DNA from: Pseudomonas aylmerensis
GTDB taxonomy: Bacteria; Pseudomonadota; Gammaproteobacteria; Pseudomonadales; Pseudomonadaceae
DNA length: 64,000 nt
Reading direction: 5' to 3'
Assembly: GCF_001702265.1 (NCBI RefSeq)
Contig: NZ_MAUE01000010.1
Coordinates: forward strand, 124,001-188,000
Below, in pieces: positions 30,925 to 39,716 of the stretch. Numbering within the stretch: the stretch's first letter is position 1; each line of letters opens with the position of its first letter. The notes under the pieces are model-generated. The model was not told where the DNA came from. It did not search any database and saw only the letters and a list, made by a program, of their open reading frames with translations. A program made the position numbers and the translations under genes.

Positions 30925-31383
30925 ATGCCTGATTTAGCCACTTCACACCGCCTGCGTATCGGGCGGTTCAGCGAACCGAACCGTGTCTACCTGATCACCA
31001 CCAACACCCACGAACGCCTGCCGATATTTCGCGACTTCCACCTCGGCCGCCTGGTGGTCGGGCAATTCCGGCTCGCCCAGTACCAAGGGCTGGCCAACTC
31101 CCTGGCCTGGGTGGTGATGCCAGACCATTTCCACTGGCTGATCGAACTGCAAAAAGGCTCCTTGGGAGACCTGATGTGCCAGGTGAAATCCAAAAGCACC
31201 CGCACCGTTAACGGCGCCAGCGGTCGCAAAGGCAGGCTTTGGCAAACCAGCTTTCATGATCGTGCGCTACGAAAGGAAGACGACCTGGTGAAAATGGCCC
31301 GGTATGTGGTGGCTAATCCATTGCGGGCCAACTTGGTAGAACGAATCAGCGACTATCCGCTGTGGGATGCGATCTGGGTTTAG
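30925..31383 (+). CDS. rayT: RAYT: REP-associated tyrosine transposase (Y1_Tnp family)
   Basis: The 152-aa protein is a single-domain HUH endonuclease of the IS200/IS605-related RAYT group. The HUH motif is MPDHFHWLIEL (His68, His70) and the presumed catalytic tyrosine is Tyr127 in ARYVVANPLRANLV; GRKGRLWQTSFHDRALR is conserved between them. RAYTs nick REP sequences and are thought to disperse and maintain REPINs, and this one is bracketed by class A REPs at 30806, 31401 and 31448. Start at 30925 (ATG, MPDLA) is preferred over a TTG six codons upstream. It is not flanked by terminal repeats of an ordinary IS. Confidence 0.92.
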   Translation: MPDLATSHRLRIGRFSEPNRVYLITTNTHERLPIFRDFHLGRLVVGQFRLAQYQGLANSLAWVVMPDHFHWLIELQKGSLGDLMCQVKSKSTRTVNGASGRKGRLWQTSFHDRALRKEDDLVKMARYVVANPLRANLVERISDYPLWDAIWV

Positions 31384-31400
31384 TGCCGAGACCGCGTCGC

Positions 31401-31470
31401 CGCTTTCGCGAGCAAGCCCGCTCCCACACTTGGAATGCATTCAAAATGTGGGAGCGGGCTTGCTCGCGAA
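31401..31470. repeat. REPIN, class A, downstream of the RAYT
   Basis: Two class A REP copies in inverted arrangement (31401-31427 and 31448-31470) are separated by 20 bp containing the symmetrical GGAATGCATTC. The pair begins 18 bp after the RAYT stop. Cores match the single upstream REP at 30806. Confidence 0.88.
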
Positions 31471-31493
31471 GAGGCCCGCACCGTCACTTCAAC

Positions 31494-31934
31494 TCACGCG
31501 GGCACCCCCGCATCCGCCAGCAACCCCACGCCCTCGATTGCGGTGATCGCGCATTGCTCGTCGATATCCGATGTGTCGCCACTGATCCCGATCGCCCCCA
31601 GTACCACCCCCTCTCGATCTCGAATCAATACCCCGCCCGGTGCCGGGACCACGCTGCCCTGCCCCAGGCTGTTCAATGCCGCGATAAACGCCGGGCGCTG
31701 CTGCGCGTCCAGTGCCAACAAGCGCGAGCCCTTGCCCAGCGCAATCGCGCCCCAGGCCTTGCCGATGGCGATCTGCGGGCGCAGCAGGCTGGCGCCGTCT
31801 TCGCGTTGCAGGGTGATCAAGTGGCCGCCGCTGTCGAGGACCGCGATGGTCAGCGGCGCCGTCGACAGCGTGCGCCCTGCGTTGAGGGCCTGACTGGCGA
31901 GCTGGGTGGCGATTTTCAAGGTTAAAGCGCTCAT
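31494..31934 (-). CDS. GlcG/HbpS-like (DUF336) small protein
   Basis: The 146-aa protein belongs to the GlcG/heme-binding HbpS-like superfamily: SALTLKIATQLASQALNAG, IAVLDSGGHLITLQREDGA, RPQIAIGKAWGAIALGKGSR, and the conserved PGGVLIRDREGVVLGAIGISGDTSDIDEQCA. Members often occur with glycolate or glyoxylate genes, and here it is divergent from gcl with 256 bp between. Biochemical function is unclear. A ribosome-binding site AAGGAC lies 7 nt before the ATG. Confidence 0.85.
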   Translation of the reverse strand: MSALTLKIATQLASQALNAGRTLSTAPLTIAVLDSGGHLITLQREDGASLLRPQIAIGKAWGAIALGKGSRLLALDAQQRPAFIAALNSLGQGSVVPAPGGVLIRDREGVVLGAIGISGDTSDIDEQCAITAIEGVGLLADAGVPA

Positions 31935-32025
31935 GGTGCCGTCCTTCTTTTGTTATTGGGAAAGCGGTGGAGGTCTGTCTGATCAGATGCTCGATCAAAC
32001 AAATAGAACACAATGACAATTAATT

Positions 32026-32035
32026 TTGTATACAA
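32026..32035. promoter_or_regulatory. Palindromic operator candidate TTGTATACAA (distal)
   Basis: Perfect 10-bp palindrome in an AT-rich context, identical to the copy at 32154-32163. Palindromes of this type are typical of GntR/FadR-family sites; the regulator is not identified here. Confidence 0.55.
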
Positions 32036-32153
32036 TAATTTCGCACAAACACTCCATACGTCGAAAAAATGCCTTCCGACGAACGCAAAGGGCCGCGAAC
32101 AAAATGGATTGACCTGCGCCGCTCGCCGTGAATACACTTTATCCAGACACCAC

Positions 32154-32163
32154 TTGTATACAA
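32154..32163. promoter_or_regulatory. Palindromic operator candidate TTGTATACAA (proximal)
   Basis: Second perfect copy, 28 bp before the gcl ATG and about 15 bp after the predicted -10 element; a repressor here would block gcl transcription. Confidence 0.6.
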
Positions 32164-32190
32164 TTACAAAACGCAAGAGGCACCAAAATC

Positions 32191-33966
32191 ATGAGCAAAA
32201 TGAGAGCAATCGAAGCCGCCGTCCTGGTGATGCGCCGTGAAGGCGTGGACACCGCCTTCGGTATCCCTGGCGCCGCGATCAACCCGCTGTATTCGGCCTT
32301 GCAGAAGGTCGGTGGCATCGATCACGTCCTTGCTCGCCACGTTGAAGGCGCCTCGCACATGGCCGAGGGTTACACCCGCACCAAGGCCGGCAATATCGGC
32401 GTGTGCATCGGCACTTCGGGCCCGGCGGGCACCGACATGGTCACGGGCCTCTACAGCGCTTCGGCGGACTCGATCCCGATCCTGTGCATCACCGGCCAAG
32501 CCCCGCGTGCACGGATGCACAAGGAAGACTTCCAGGCCGTCGACATCACCAGCATCGTCAAGCCCGTGACCAAGTGGGCGACCACCGTGCTCGAACCTGG
32601 CCAGGTGCCCTACGCGTTCCAGAAAGCCTTCTACGAAATGCGCTCCGGCCGCCCAGGCCCGGTGTTGATCGACCTGCCGTTCGACGTGCAGATGGCCGAG
32701 ATCGAATTCGACATCGACGCCTACCAGCCGCTGCCCCTGGCCAAGCCGCTGGCAACCCGCATCCAGGTGGAAAAAGCCCTGGCCCTGCTCGATGCCGCCG
32801 AGCGGCCGTTGCTGGTCAGCGGCGGTGGCGTGATCAATGCCGACGCCAGCGAACTGCTGGTGGAGTTCGCCGAACTCACTGGTATCCCGGTGATCCCGAC
32901 CCTGATGGGCTGGGGCACCATCCCCGACGACCACCCGCTGATGGTCGGCATGGTCGGCCTGCAAACCTCCCACCGCTATGGCAACGCGACGATGCTCAAG
33001 TCGGACGTGGTGCTAGGCATCGGCAACCGCTGGGCCAACCGCCACACCGGTTCGGTGGAGGTCTACACCGAAGGCCGCAAGTTCATTCACGTCGACATCG
33101 AGCCGACGCAGATTGGCCGCGTGTTCACCCCGGACCTGGGCATCGTCTCCGACGCCGGTTCCGCGCTGACCCTGTTCATTGAAGTGGCGCGCGAGTGGAA
33201 AGCCGCCGGCAAGCTCAAGGACCGCAGCGCCTGGCTGCATGATTGCCAGCAGCGCAAGGCCACCCTGCAGCGCAAGACCCACTTCGACGCGGTGCCGGTC
33301 AAGCCGCAACGGGTGTACGAAGAGATGAACCAGGTGTTCGGCAAAGACACCTGCTACGTCAGCACCATCGGCCTGTCGCAGATTGCCGGCGCGCAATTCC
33401 TCCACGTGTACAAGCCGCGCCACTGGATCAACTGCGGCCAGGCCGGCCCGTTGGGCTGGACCATCCCCGCAGCGCTCGGCGTGGTCAAGGCCGACCCGAG
33501 CCGCAAGGTGGTGGCGTTGTCCGGTGACTATGACTTCCAGTTCATGATCGAAGAGCTGGCGGTGGGCGCGCAATTCAAGCTGCCGTACATCCACGTGGTG
33601 GTGAACAACTCCTACCTGGGGCTGATCCGCCAGGCCCAGCGCGGTTTTGAAATGGACTACTGCGTCCAGCTGTCCTTCGACAACCTCAACGCCCCGGAGC
33701 TCAACGGTTATGGCGTCGACCACGTCGCCGTCGCCGAAGGCCTGGGTTGCAAGGCCCTGCGCGTGTTCGAGCCGGGCCAGATCCAGCCGGCCCTGCGCAA
33801 GGCGCAGGAGATGATCGAGGAATTCAAGGTGCCGGTGATCGTCGAGATCATCCTGGAGCGCGTGACCAATATTTCCATGGGCACCGAGATCAACGCCGTC
33901 AACGAATTCGAAGATCTGGCCCTGGTCGGCAACGATGCGCCGACTGCCATTTCCCTGCTCGATTAA
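32191..33966 (+). CDS. gcl: Glyoxylate carboligase
   Basis: ThDP- and FAD-dependent enzyme joining two glyoxylates to tartronate semialdehyde and CO2. The 591-aa sequence has Val51 in [14 protein letters not shown], where nearly all other ThDP enzymes have Glu; this substitution is a hallmark of Gcl. Further motifs are [32 protein letters not shown] and the ThDP/Mg site [19 protein letters not shown] at 32191 is preceded by AGAGG. It begins the gcl-hyi-glxR-ttuD-pyk run; hyi follows 10 bp later. Confidence 0.96.
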   Translation: MSKMRAIEAAVLVMRREGVDTAFGIPGAAINPLYSALQKVGGIDHVLARHVEGASHMAEGYTRTKAGNIGVCIGTSGPAGTDMVTGLYSASADSIPILCITGQAPRARMHKEDFQAVDITSIVKPVTKWATTVLEPGQVPYAFQKAFYEMRSGRPGPVLIDLPFDVQMAEIEFDIDAYQPLPLAKPLATRIQVEKALALLDAAERPLLVSGGGVINADASELLVEFAELTGIPVIPTLMGWGTIPDDHPLMVGMVGLQTSHRYGNATMLKSDVVLGIGNRWANRHTGSVEVYTEGRKFIHVDIEPTQIGRVFTPDLGIVSDAGSALTLFIEVAREWKAAGKLKDRSAWLHDCQQRKATLQRKTHFDAVPVKPQRVYEEMNQVFGKDTCYVSTIGLSQIAGAQFLHVYKPRHWINCGQAGPLGWTIPAALGVVKADPSRKVVALSGDYDFQFMIEELAVGAQFKLPYIHVVVNNSYLGLIRQAQRGFEMDYCVQLSFDNLNAPELNGYGVDHVAVAEGLGCKALRVFEPGQIQPALRKAQEMIEEFKVPVIVEIILERVTNISMGTEINAVNEFEDLALVGNDAPTAISLLD

Positions 33967-33976
33967 GGAGAACCCT

Positions 33977-34759
33977 ATGCCGCGCTTTGCCGCCAACCTG
34001 TCCATGCTGTTTACCGAGCAGGACTTTCTCGCCCGCTTCAAAGCCGCCGCCGAGGCCGGTTTCGAAGGGGTCGAGTACCTGTTCCCGTATGAGTTCAGCT
34101 CCGCCGAAATCAAGGCACAACTTGACGCCCATGGCCTGACCCAAGTGCTGTTCAACCTGCCGGCCGGTGATTGGGCCAAGGGCGAGCGCGGCCTGGCGTG
34201 CCACCCGGATCGGGTCGAGGAGTTCCGCGCCGGGGTCAACCTGGCCATCGCCTACGCCGAGGTGCTGGGCAATACCCAGATCAACTGCCTGGCGGGGATC
34301 CGGCCTGCCGGTGTCGATGATGCAACCCTGGAAAAGACGTTTGTCGCCAACCTCAAGTACGCGGCCGACAAGCTGCAAGCGGTGGGCATCAAGCTGGTGA
34401 TGGAAGCCATCAACACCCGCGACATCCCGGGCTTCTACCTCAACAACACCGCGCAGGCCCTGTCGATTCGCGAGCAAGTGGGCAGCGCCAACCTGTTCCT
34501 GCAATACGACATCTATCACATGCAAATCATGGAAGGCGACCTGGCCCGCACCATGGCCGCGCACCTGGGCGAGATCAACCATATCCAGCTGGCGGACAAC
34601 CCCGGGCGCAATGAGCCGGGTACCGGCGAGATCAACTATCGCTTCCTGTTCGAGCATCTGGACCGCATCGGTTACCCGGGTTGGGTCGGCTGTGAATACA
34701 AGCCGCTGACCACCACCGAAGCGGGTTTGGGCTGGCTCAAAACCCACAACGCGATCTGA
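33977..34759 (+). CDS. hyi: Hydroxypyruvate isomerase
   Basis: TIM-barrel isomerase (260 aa, the usual length) interconverting hydroxypyruvate and tartronate semialdehyde. Family motifs: PRFAANLSMLFTE at the N-terminus, FNLPAGDWAKGERGLAC, VMEAINTRDIPGFYL, QYDIYHMQIMEGDL and VGCEYKP with conserved metal-binding Glu, Asp and His. Start has AAGGAG six bases upstream. It lies 10 bp after gcl and is followed by a REPIN before glxR. Confidence 0.95.
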   Translation: MPRFAANLSMLFTEQDFLARFKAAAEAGFEGVEYLFPYEFSSAEIKAQLDAHGLTQVLFNLPAGDWAKGERGLACHPDRVEEFRAGVNLAIAYAEVLGNTQINCLAGIRPAGVDDATLEKTFVANLKYAADKLQAVGIKLVMEAINTRDIPGFYLNNTAQALSIREQVGSANLFLQYDIYHMQIMEGDLARTMAAHLGEINHIQLADNPGRNEPGTGEINYRFLFEHLDRIGYPGWVGCEYKPLTTTEAGLGWLKTHNAI

Positions 34760-34797
34760 CTGAACAACACAAAACCCAATGTGAAAGCAGGGCTTGT

Positions 34798-34882
34798 GTG
34801 GGAGCTGGCTTGCCTGCGATGCAGGCAACTCGGTCTCTCAGTTAAACCGAGGTAATGCCATCGCAGGCAAGCCAGCTCCCAC
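34798..34882. repeat. REPIN, class B, inside the gcl operon
   Basis: Inverted class B REP pair (core GGGAGCTGGCTTGCCTGCGA and complement) with a symmetrical spacer (CTCGGTCTCTC...CCGAGG) between hyi and glxR. It may stabilise the upstream gcl-hyi mRNA or reduce read-through. Confidence 0.88.
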
Positions 34883-34923
34883 AAAAAGCAGCTCTCACAT
34901 CGAATAAAGAGAGGATTTTCGTC

Positions 34924-35814
34924 ATGGCTAAAATCGGATTCATCGGCACCGGCATCATGGGCCAACCCATGGCCGCCAACCTGCAGAAAGCAGGTCACCA
35001 ACTGTTTCTCTCCGAGCATCATGGTAAGGCGCCGGCCGAGCTGATCGGTGCGGGTGCCATCGCGTTGGCCAACCCGCAGCAAGTCGCCCAGGAAGCCGAG
35101 TTCGTCATCGTCATGGTGCCCGACACCCCGCAGGTCGATGACGTGCTGTTCCGCGCCGACGGTGTCGCCGCCGGCCTGTCACCCAACAAGGTGGTGATCG
35201 ACATGAGTTCGATCTCCCCCACCGCCACCAAGGCGTTCGCCGCCAAGATCAACCAGACCGGCGCGCAGTACCTGGATGCGCCAGTGTCCGGCGGTGAAGT
35301 CGGCGCCAAGGCCGGCACCCTGAGCATCATGGTCGGTGGCGAGCCGCAGACCTTCGAACGCGCCCTGCCCCTGTTCCAGAGCATGGGCAAGAACATCACC
35401 CTGGTGGGTGGCAATGGCGATGGCCAGACGGCCAAGGTGGCTAACCAGATCATCGTCGCGCTGAATATCCAGGCGGTGGCCGAAGCGCTGCTGTTCGCCT
35501 CGAAGAACGGCGCCGACCCGGCCAAAGTACGTGAAGCGCTGATGGGTGGCTTTGCCTCCTCGAAGATCCTCGAAGTGCATGGCGAGCGCATGATCAAGGG
35601 CACCTTCGATCCGGGCTTCCGCATCAACCTGCATCAGAAGGACCTGAACCTGGCCCTGGCCGGTGCCAAGGAGCTGGGGATCAACCTGCCGAACACCGCC
35701 GGCACCCAACAGGTGTTCAGCACCTGCACGGCGATCGGCGGCGGCAACTGGGACCATTCGGCGCTGATCAAGGGGCTGGAGCATATGGCGAATTTTTCGA
35801 TTCGCGATAAGTAA
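34924..35814 (+). CDS. glxR: Tartronate semialdehyde reductase
   Basis: Reduces tartronate semialdehyde to D-glycerate with NAD(P)H (beta-hydroxyacid dehydrogenase family, 296 aa). The N-terminal dinucleotide motif GFIGTGIMGQPMAANL, the substrate motif DAPVSGGEVGAKAGTL and the catalytic-Lys segment DGQTAKVANQIIVALN are present. A frame extends upstream into the REPIN, but ATG at 34924 after GAGAGG is clearly the start. Third step in the glyoxylate-to-glycerate route. Confidence 0.94.
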   Translation: MAKIGFIGTGIMGQPMAANLQKAGHQLFLSEHHGKAPAELIGAGAIALANPQQVAQEAEFVIVMVPDTPQVDDVLFRADGVAAGLSPNKVVIDMSSISPTATKAFAAKINQTGAQYLDAPVSGGEVGAKAGTLSIMVGGEPQTFERALPLFQSMGKNITLVGGNGDGQTAKVANQIIVALNIQAVAEALLFASKNGADPAKVREALMGGFASSKILEVHGERMIKGTFDPGFRINLHQKDLNLALAGAKELGINLPNTAGTQQVFSTCTAIGGGNWDHSALIKGLEHMANFSIRDK

Positions 35815-35848
35815 CCCACCCCGCTTCCACCTTTGAGTGCGGTCGAAT

Positions 35849-35936
35849 GTGGGAGCGGGCTTGCTCGCGAAAGCGGTGTATCCGTCAGCATGGATGTTGA
35901 ATGTCAGAACGCATTCGCGAGCAAGCCCGCTCCCAC
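35849..35936. repeat. REPIN, class A, between glxR and ttuD
   Basis: Class A inverted pair (core GGGAGCGGGCTTGCTCGCGA at 35851 and its complement ending at 35936), the second REPIN within this gene run. The ttuD start lies 66 bp further on. Confidence 0.88.
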
Positions 35937-36002
35937 ATTTGATCGCATTCCAGCCTGGAATTGATGCCCCCCTAATAACAAGAATCCCCCGGGAGCCCGC
36001 TT

Positions 36003-37283
36003 ATGTCGGTCGATCCGCAACACCTGCTTCGCGCGCTGTTTGCCACAGCCATCGACGCCGCCCACCCCCGGCAAGTCCTCGAACCTTATCTGCCCACCGA
36101 CCGCAGCGGCCGCGTGATCGTGATCGGCGCCGGCAAAGCCGCCGCCGCCATGGCCCTGGTGGTGGAAAACGCCTGGCAGGGCGAAGTCTCCGGCCTGGTG
36201 GTCACGCGCTACGGCCACGGCGCGCCGTGCAAGAAAATCGAAGTGGTCGAGGCCGCCCACCCGGTCCCCGATGCCGCCGGCCTCGCCGTGGCCAAACGCG
36301 TGCTGGCCTTGATCAGCAACCTGACTGAAGACGACCGCGTGATCTTCCTGCTGTCTGGCGGCGGCTCTGCACTGCTCGCCCTGCCCGCCGAAGGCATCAC
36401 CCTGGCCGACAAGCAAGCCATCAACAAAGCCCTGCTCAAATCCGGCGCCACCATTGGCGAGATGAATTGCGTGCGCAAGCACCTCTCGGCGATCAAGGGC
36501 GGCCGACTGGCCAAGGCGGCCTGGCCGGCGACGGTCTACACCTATGCGATTTCCGATGTGCCGGGCGACCAGGCCACGGTGATTGCTTCCGGCCCCACCG
36601 TTGGCGACCCGAGCACGTCGCAACAGGCGCTGGCGATCCTCAAGCGCTACGGCATCGACGCCCCCGCCTCGGTACGCAGCTGGTTGCAGAACCCGGCCTC
36701 GGAAACCGTCAAGCCGGGTGACCCGGCACTCGCGCGCAGCCACTTCCAATTGATCGCGCGCCCGCAGCAATCCCTCGAAGCGGTCGCGGTGAAAGTCCGC
36801 CAGGCCGGGTTCAGCCCGCTGATCCTCGGCGACCTTGAAGGCGAAGCGCGGGACGTGGCCAAGGTGCACGCCGGCATCGCCCGACAAATCGTGCAGCATG
36901 GCCAGCCACTGGCGGCGCCCTGCGTGATCCTCTCCGGTGGCGAAACCACCGTCACCGTGCGCGGCAATGGCCGTGGCGGGCGCAATGCCGAATTCCTGCT
37001 GAGCCTGACCGACAGCCTCAAGGGCTTGCCGGGCGTGTACGCCCTGGCCGGTGATACCGACGGCATCGACGGCTCCGAAGACAACGCCGGCGCCATCATG
37101 ACCCCCTGCAGCTATGCCCGCGCCGAGGCCTTGGGCCTGTCGGCCAGCGATGAGCTGGATAACAACAACGGCTACGGCTATTTCGCCGCGCTCGAGGGCT
37201 TGATCGTCACCGAACCGACGCGCACCAACGTCAATGATTTCCGCGCCATCCTGATCCTTGAGACTGCCAAACATGACGCCTGA
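36003..37283 (+). CDS. ttuD: Glycerate 2-kinase / hydroxypyruvate reductase (MOFRL family)
   Basis: The 426-aa protein has the DUF4147 N-terminal domain and C-terminal MOFRL domain of type-2 glycerate kinases. Visible motifs: VIGAGKAAAAMALVVE, FLLSGGGSALLALPAEG, ISDVPGDQATVIASGPTVGD and GGETTVTVRGNGRGGRNAEF. Historically called hydroxypyruvate reductase TtuD; glycerate kinase activity (to 2-phosphoglycerate) suits the pathway, with pyruvate kinase encoded next. Its 3' end overlaps pyk by 11 nt. Confidence 0.9.
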   Translation: MSVDPQHLLRALFATAIDAAHPRQVLEPYLPTDRSGRVIVIGAGKAAAAMALVVENAWQGEVSGLVVTRYGHGAPCKKIEVVEAAHPVPDAAGLAVAKRVLALISNLTEDDRVIFLLSGGGSALLALPAEGITLADKQAINKALLKSGATIGEMNCVRKHLSAIKGGRLAKAAWPATVYTYAISDVPGDQATVIASGPTVGDPSTSQQALAILKRYGIDAPASVRSWLQNPASETVKPGDPALARSHFQLIARPQQSLEAVAVKVRQAGFSPLILGDLEGEARDVAKVHAGIARQIVQHGQPLAAPCVILSGGETTVTVRGNGRGGRNAEFLLSLTDSLKGLPGVYALAGDTDGIDGSEDNAGAIMTPCSYARAEALGLSASDELDNNNGYGYFAALEGLIVTEPTRTNVNDFRAILILETAKHDA

Positions 37284-38688
37284 CAAGAAGGTCAAAATCC
37301 TCGCCACCCTGGGCCCGGCCACCGACGGTATCGATGATATCCGCGAGCTGGTGGAGGCCGGCGTGAATATCTTCCGCCTCAACTTCAGCCACGGCGAGCA
37401 CGCCGATCACGCCCAGCGCTACCAGTGGATTCGCCAGGTCGAGCGCCAGCTGAACTACCCGCTGGGCATCCTCATGGACCTGCAAGGACCGAAGCTGCGG
37501 GTCGGGCGCTTTGCCGAAGGCAAGGTGCAATTGGTGCGTGGCCAGGCCCTGCGCCTGGACCTGGACCCCACACCGGGCGACCAGCGCCGTATCAACCTGC
37601 CGCACCCGGAAATCATCGCGGCGCTGGAGCCGGGCATGGACCTGCTGCTGGATGACGGCAAACTGCGCCTGCGAGTCATCACCAAGCATGCGGATGCCAT
37701 CGACACCACGGTGCTGAATGGCGGCGAATTGTCCGACCGCAAAGGTGTGAATGTCCCACAGGCGCTGCTGGAACTCAGCCCGCTCACCGCCAAGGATCGC
37801 AGCGACCTGAGGTTCGGCCTGGAGCTGGGTGTGGACTGGGTGGCGCTGTCGTTCGTGCAGCGCCCGGAAGACATCCGCGAAGCCCGTGAGTTGATCGGCG
37901 ACAAAGCGTTCCTGATGGCCAAGATCGAGAAACCCTCGGCCGTGCAGCGCCTGCAGGAAATCGCCGAGCTGAGCGACGCGATCATGGTGGCCAGGGGCGA
38001 CCTGGGTGTGGAAGTGCCCGCCGAGAGCGTGCCGCAGATCCAGAAAGACATCATCAGCACCTGCCGCCAGCTGGGTAAGCCGGTGGTGGTGGCCACGCAG
38101 ATGCTCGAGTCCATGCGTTTCTCCCCGGCACCGACTCGCGCCGAAGTCACCGATGTCGCCAACGCCGTGGCCGAAGGCGCCGATGCGGTGATGCTGTCGG
38201 CGGAAACCGCGTCCGGCGAGTACCCCCTGGAAGCCGTGCAGATGATGAGCAAGATCATCCGCCAGGTCGAAAACGGCCCGGACTACCAGACGCAACTGGA
38301 CGTCAGCCGGCCCAAGGCGGACGCCACGGTGTCGGACGCCATCAGCTGTGCGATCCGGCGGATCAGCAGCATCCTGCCGGTGGCGGTGCTGGTGAACTAC
38401 AGCGAGTCCGGCAGCTCCAGCCTGCGCGCGGCGCGGGAACGGCCGGTGGCGCCGATCCTCAACCTCACGCCGAACCTCTCCACTGCGCGCCGCTTGAGCG
38501 TGGCGTGGGGCGTGCATTCGGTGGTCAATGATCGGCTGCGCCAGGTCGATGAAGTGTGTTCGACCGCGCTGGAGATCGCCCAGGCCCAGGGGATGGCGCA
38601 GCGTGGGGATACGTTGGTGATTACCGCGGGAGTGCCGTTCGGGCAACCGGGGTCGACCAATTCGCTGCGTATCGAGACGTTGATCTAG
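37273..38688 (+). CDS. pykF: Pyruvate kinase
   Basis: Converts phosphoenolpyruvate and ADP to pyruvate and ATP. The 471 aa carry KVKILATLGPAT, FRLNFSHGEHADHA, MDLQGPKLRVGRF, the active-site segment AFLMAKIEKPSAVQ with catalytic Lys, MVARGDLGVEVP and ATQMLESM. It starts at ATG 37273 inside the ttuD end, so it is coupled to glyoxylate utilisation rather than glycolysis genes. Pseudomonads usually have a second isozyme (pykA), not in this window. The ribosome-binding site (CTTGAGA) is modest. Confidence 0.93.
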   Translation: MTPDKKVKILATLGPATDGIDDIRELVEAGVNIFRLNFSHGEHADHAQRYQWIRQVERQLNYPLGILMDLQGPKLRVGRFAEGKVQLVRGQALRLDLDPTPGDQRRINLPHPEIIAALEPGMDLLLDDGKLRLRVITKHADAIDTTVLNGGELSDRKGVNVPQALLELSPLTAKDRSDLRFGLELGVDWVALSFVQRPEDIREARELIGDKAFLMAKIEKPSAVQRLQEIAELSDAIMVARGDLGVEVPAESVPQIQKDIISTCRQLGKPVVVATQMLESMRFSPAPTRAEVTDVANAVAEGADAVMLSAETASGEYPLEAVQMMSKIIRQVENGPDYQTQLDVSRPKADATVSDAISCAIRRISSILPVAVLVNYSESGSSSLRAARERPVAPILNLTPNLSTARRLSVAWGVHSVVNDRLRQVDEVCSTALEIAQAQGMAQRGDTLVITAGVPFGQPGSTNSLRIETLI

Positions 38689-38702
38689 CGTCTGTTCAGG
38701 CC

Positions 38703-38778
38703 TCATCGCGGGCAAGCCCGGCACCCACATTTTGATTGGTGAACCGATTCAAATGTGAAGCTGGCTTGCCGGCGATTG
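38703..38778. repeat. REPIN-like pair, mixed class
   Basis: CATCGCGGGCAAGCCCGG (38704-38721) and a plus-oriented GCTGGCTTGCCGGCGATTG (38760-38778) make a degenerate inverted pair between pyk and the urea transporter gene. It may end the pyk transcript. Confidence 0.6.
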
Positions 38779-38809
38779 GGGGCAACTCGGTCCCTCAGAC
38801 TCATCCGCC

Positions 38810-39685
38810 ATGCCCAACCAATCCTGCCCCGACTGGGCCGAAGCCTTGCTCAACGGCTTCAGCCAGATCTTCCTGCAGCGCCATCCCCTGTGTGGCCTGC
38901 TGTGCCTGCTGGCCATCCTGATCGGCGCCCCGGCCCTGCTCGGTGGGGCGTTGCTGGGAGGCGTCGCCGGTTTGCTCACGGCCCAGCGCCGGGGTTATCC
39001 CAAGGCCGAACGCCAGGCCGGACTGTATAGCTACAACGGCGTACTGCTGGGTTTGCTGATCAGCCAGCACTTTGCCTGGTCGGCCCTACTGCCACCGCTG
39101 ATCCTGGCGTGCGGCGGCTTGAGTGCGATGCTCACGCGACAATGGCTCAAACACGCAACCCGCCCCGATGACCTGCCCGCCTACACCGCGCCGTTTGTCG
39201 GCCTGGGCTGGCTGTTGCTGGGCAGCGTGCCGCCGAGCACGTTTGCACTCGGCGAAGCCGACACCCTGGCCGTCCTGGCCGCGCCCTTCACCGGGCTCGC
39301 GCAAATCATGCTGCTCGACCAGCCCCTGGCCGGTGCGCTGATCGCGCTTGGCCTGTGGCTGGCCAATCGGCGTGCCGCCCTCTGGGCCTTGACCGGCGCC
39401 CTCTGCGGAGTGCTGATCGCGCTGCTGCTCGACGAGACCGCCAGCGCCCTGCTCGGCCTGCACAGCTACAACCCCGCGCTGGCGGCCCTGGCCCTGTGCC
39501 AGACGCGCCGCCACGCCTGGCAACCGCTGCTCGGCATCCTGCTGGCAATCGTCCTCACCCCAGGCTTTGCTGCGCTGCACCTGCCGGCGTTGACCGCCCC
39601 GTTCATCCTCGCGTGCTGGCTGGTGCGTGCCGGTCGCCGGATGCTGGGTAAACCCCGCATGGACAGCCCCTTCGAATCCCCCTAG
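38810..39685 (+). CDS. Urea transporter (UT family)
   Basis: The 291-aa inner-membrane protein shows the internal duplication of UT-family urea channels: the LYSYNGVLLGL motif (about residue 75) and the matching LHSYNPALAALAL (about residue 226), with about ten hydrophobic helices and the terminal LPALTAPFILACWLV. It passively passes urea across the membrane. No urease genes are in the window. The gene lies between pyk and a K+ channel gene; coupling is uncertain because of the preceding repeat. Confidence 0.85.
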   Translation: MPNQSCPDWAEALLNGFSQIFLQRHPLCGLLCLLAILIGAPALLGGALLGGVAGLLTAQRRGYPKAERQAGLYSYNGVLLGLLISQHFAWSALLPPLILACGGLSAMLTRQWLKHATRPDDLPAYTAPFVGLGWLLLGSVPPSTFALGEADTLAVLAAPFTGLAQIMLLDQPLAGALIALGLWLANRRAALWALTGALCGVLIALLLDETASALLGLHSYNPALAALALCQTRRHAWQPLLGILLAIVLTPGFAALHLPALTAPFILACWLVRAGRRMLGKPRMDSPFESP

Positions 39686-39716
39686 GCTTGCTCGATATTC
39701 GATTCAGGCGGCCTTT

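Larger units (their letters stand above)
31935..32190. promoter_or_regulatory. Divergent glcG-gcl control region
   Basis: This AT-richer region holds two identical TTGTATACAA palindromes (32026-32035, 32154-32163), a TCTGATCAGA palindrome (31978-31987), and a sigma70-like gcl promoter TTGACC (32109-32114) - 18 bp - TACACT (32133-32138). The second palindrome would lie just downstream of the gcl start site and the first about 75 bp upstream of its -35 element, an arrangement suited to repression by looping or roadblock. Confidence 0.65.

Noticed and set aside
30806..31470. CRISPR array
   Set aside because: The repeated GGGAGCGGGCTTGCTCGCGA motifs are inverted REP pairs with irregular spacing and no spacers of uniform length, so they are REPs and not CRISPR repeats.
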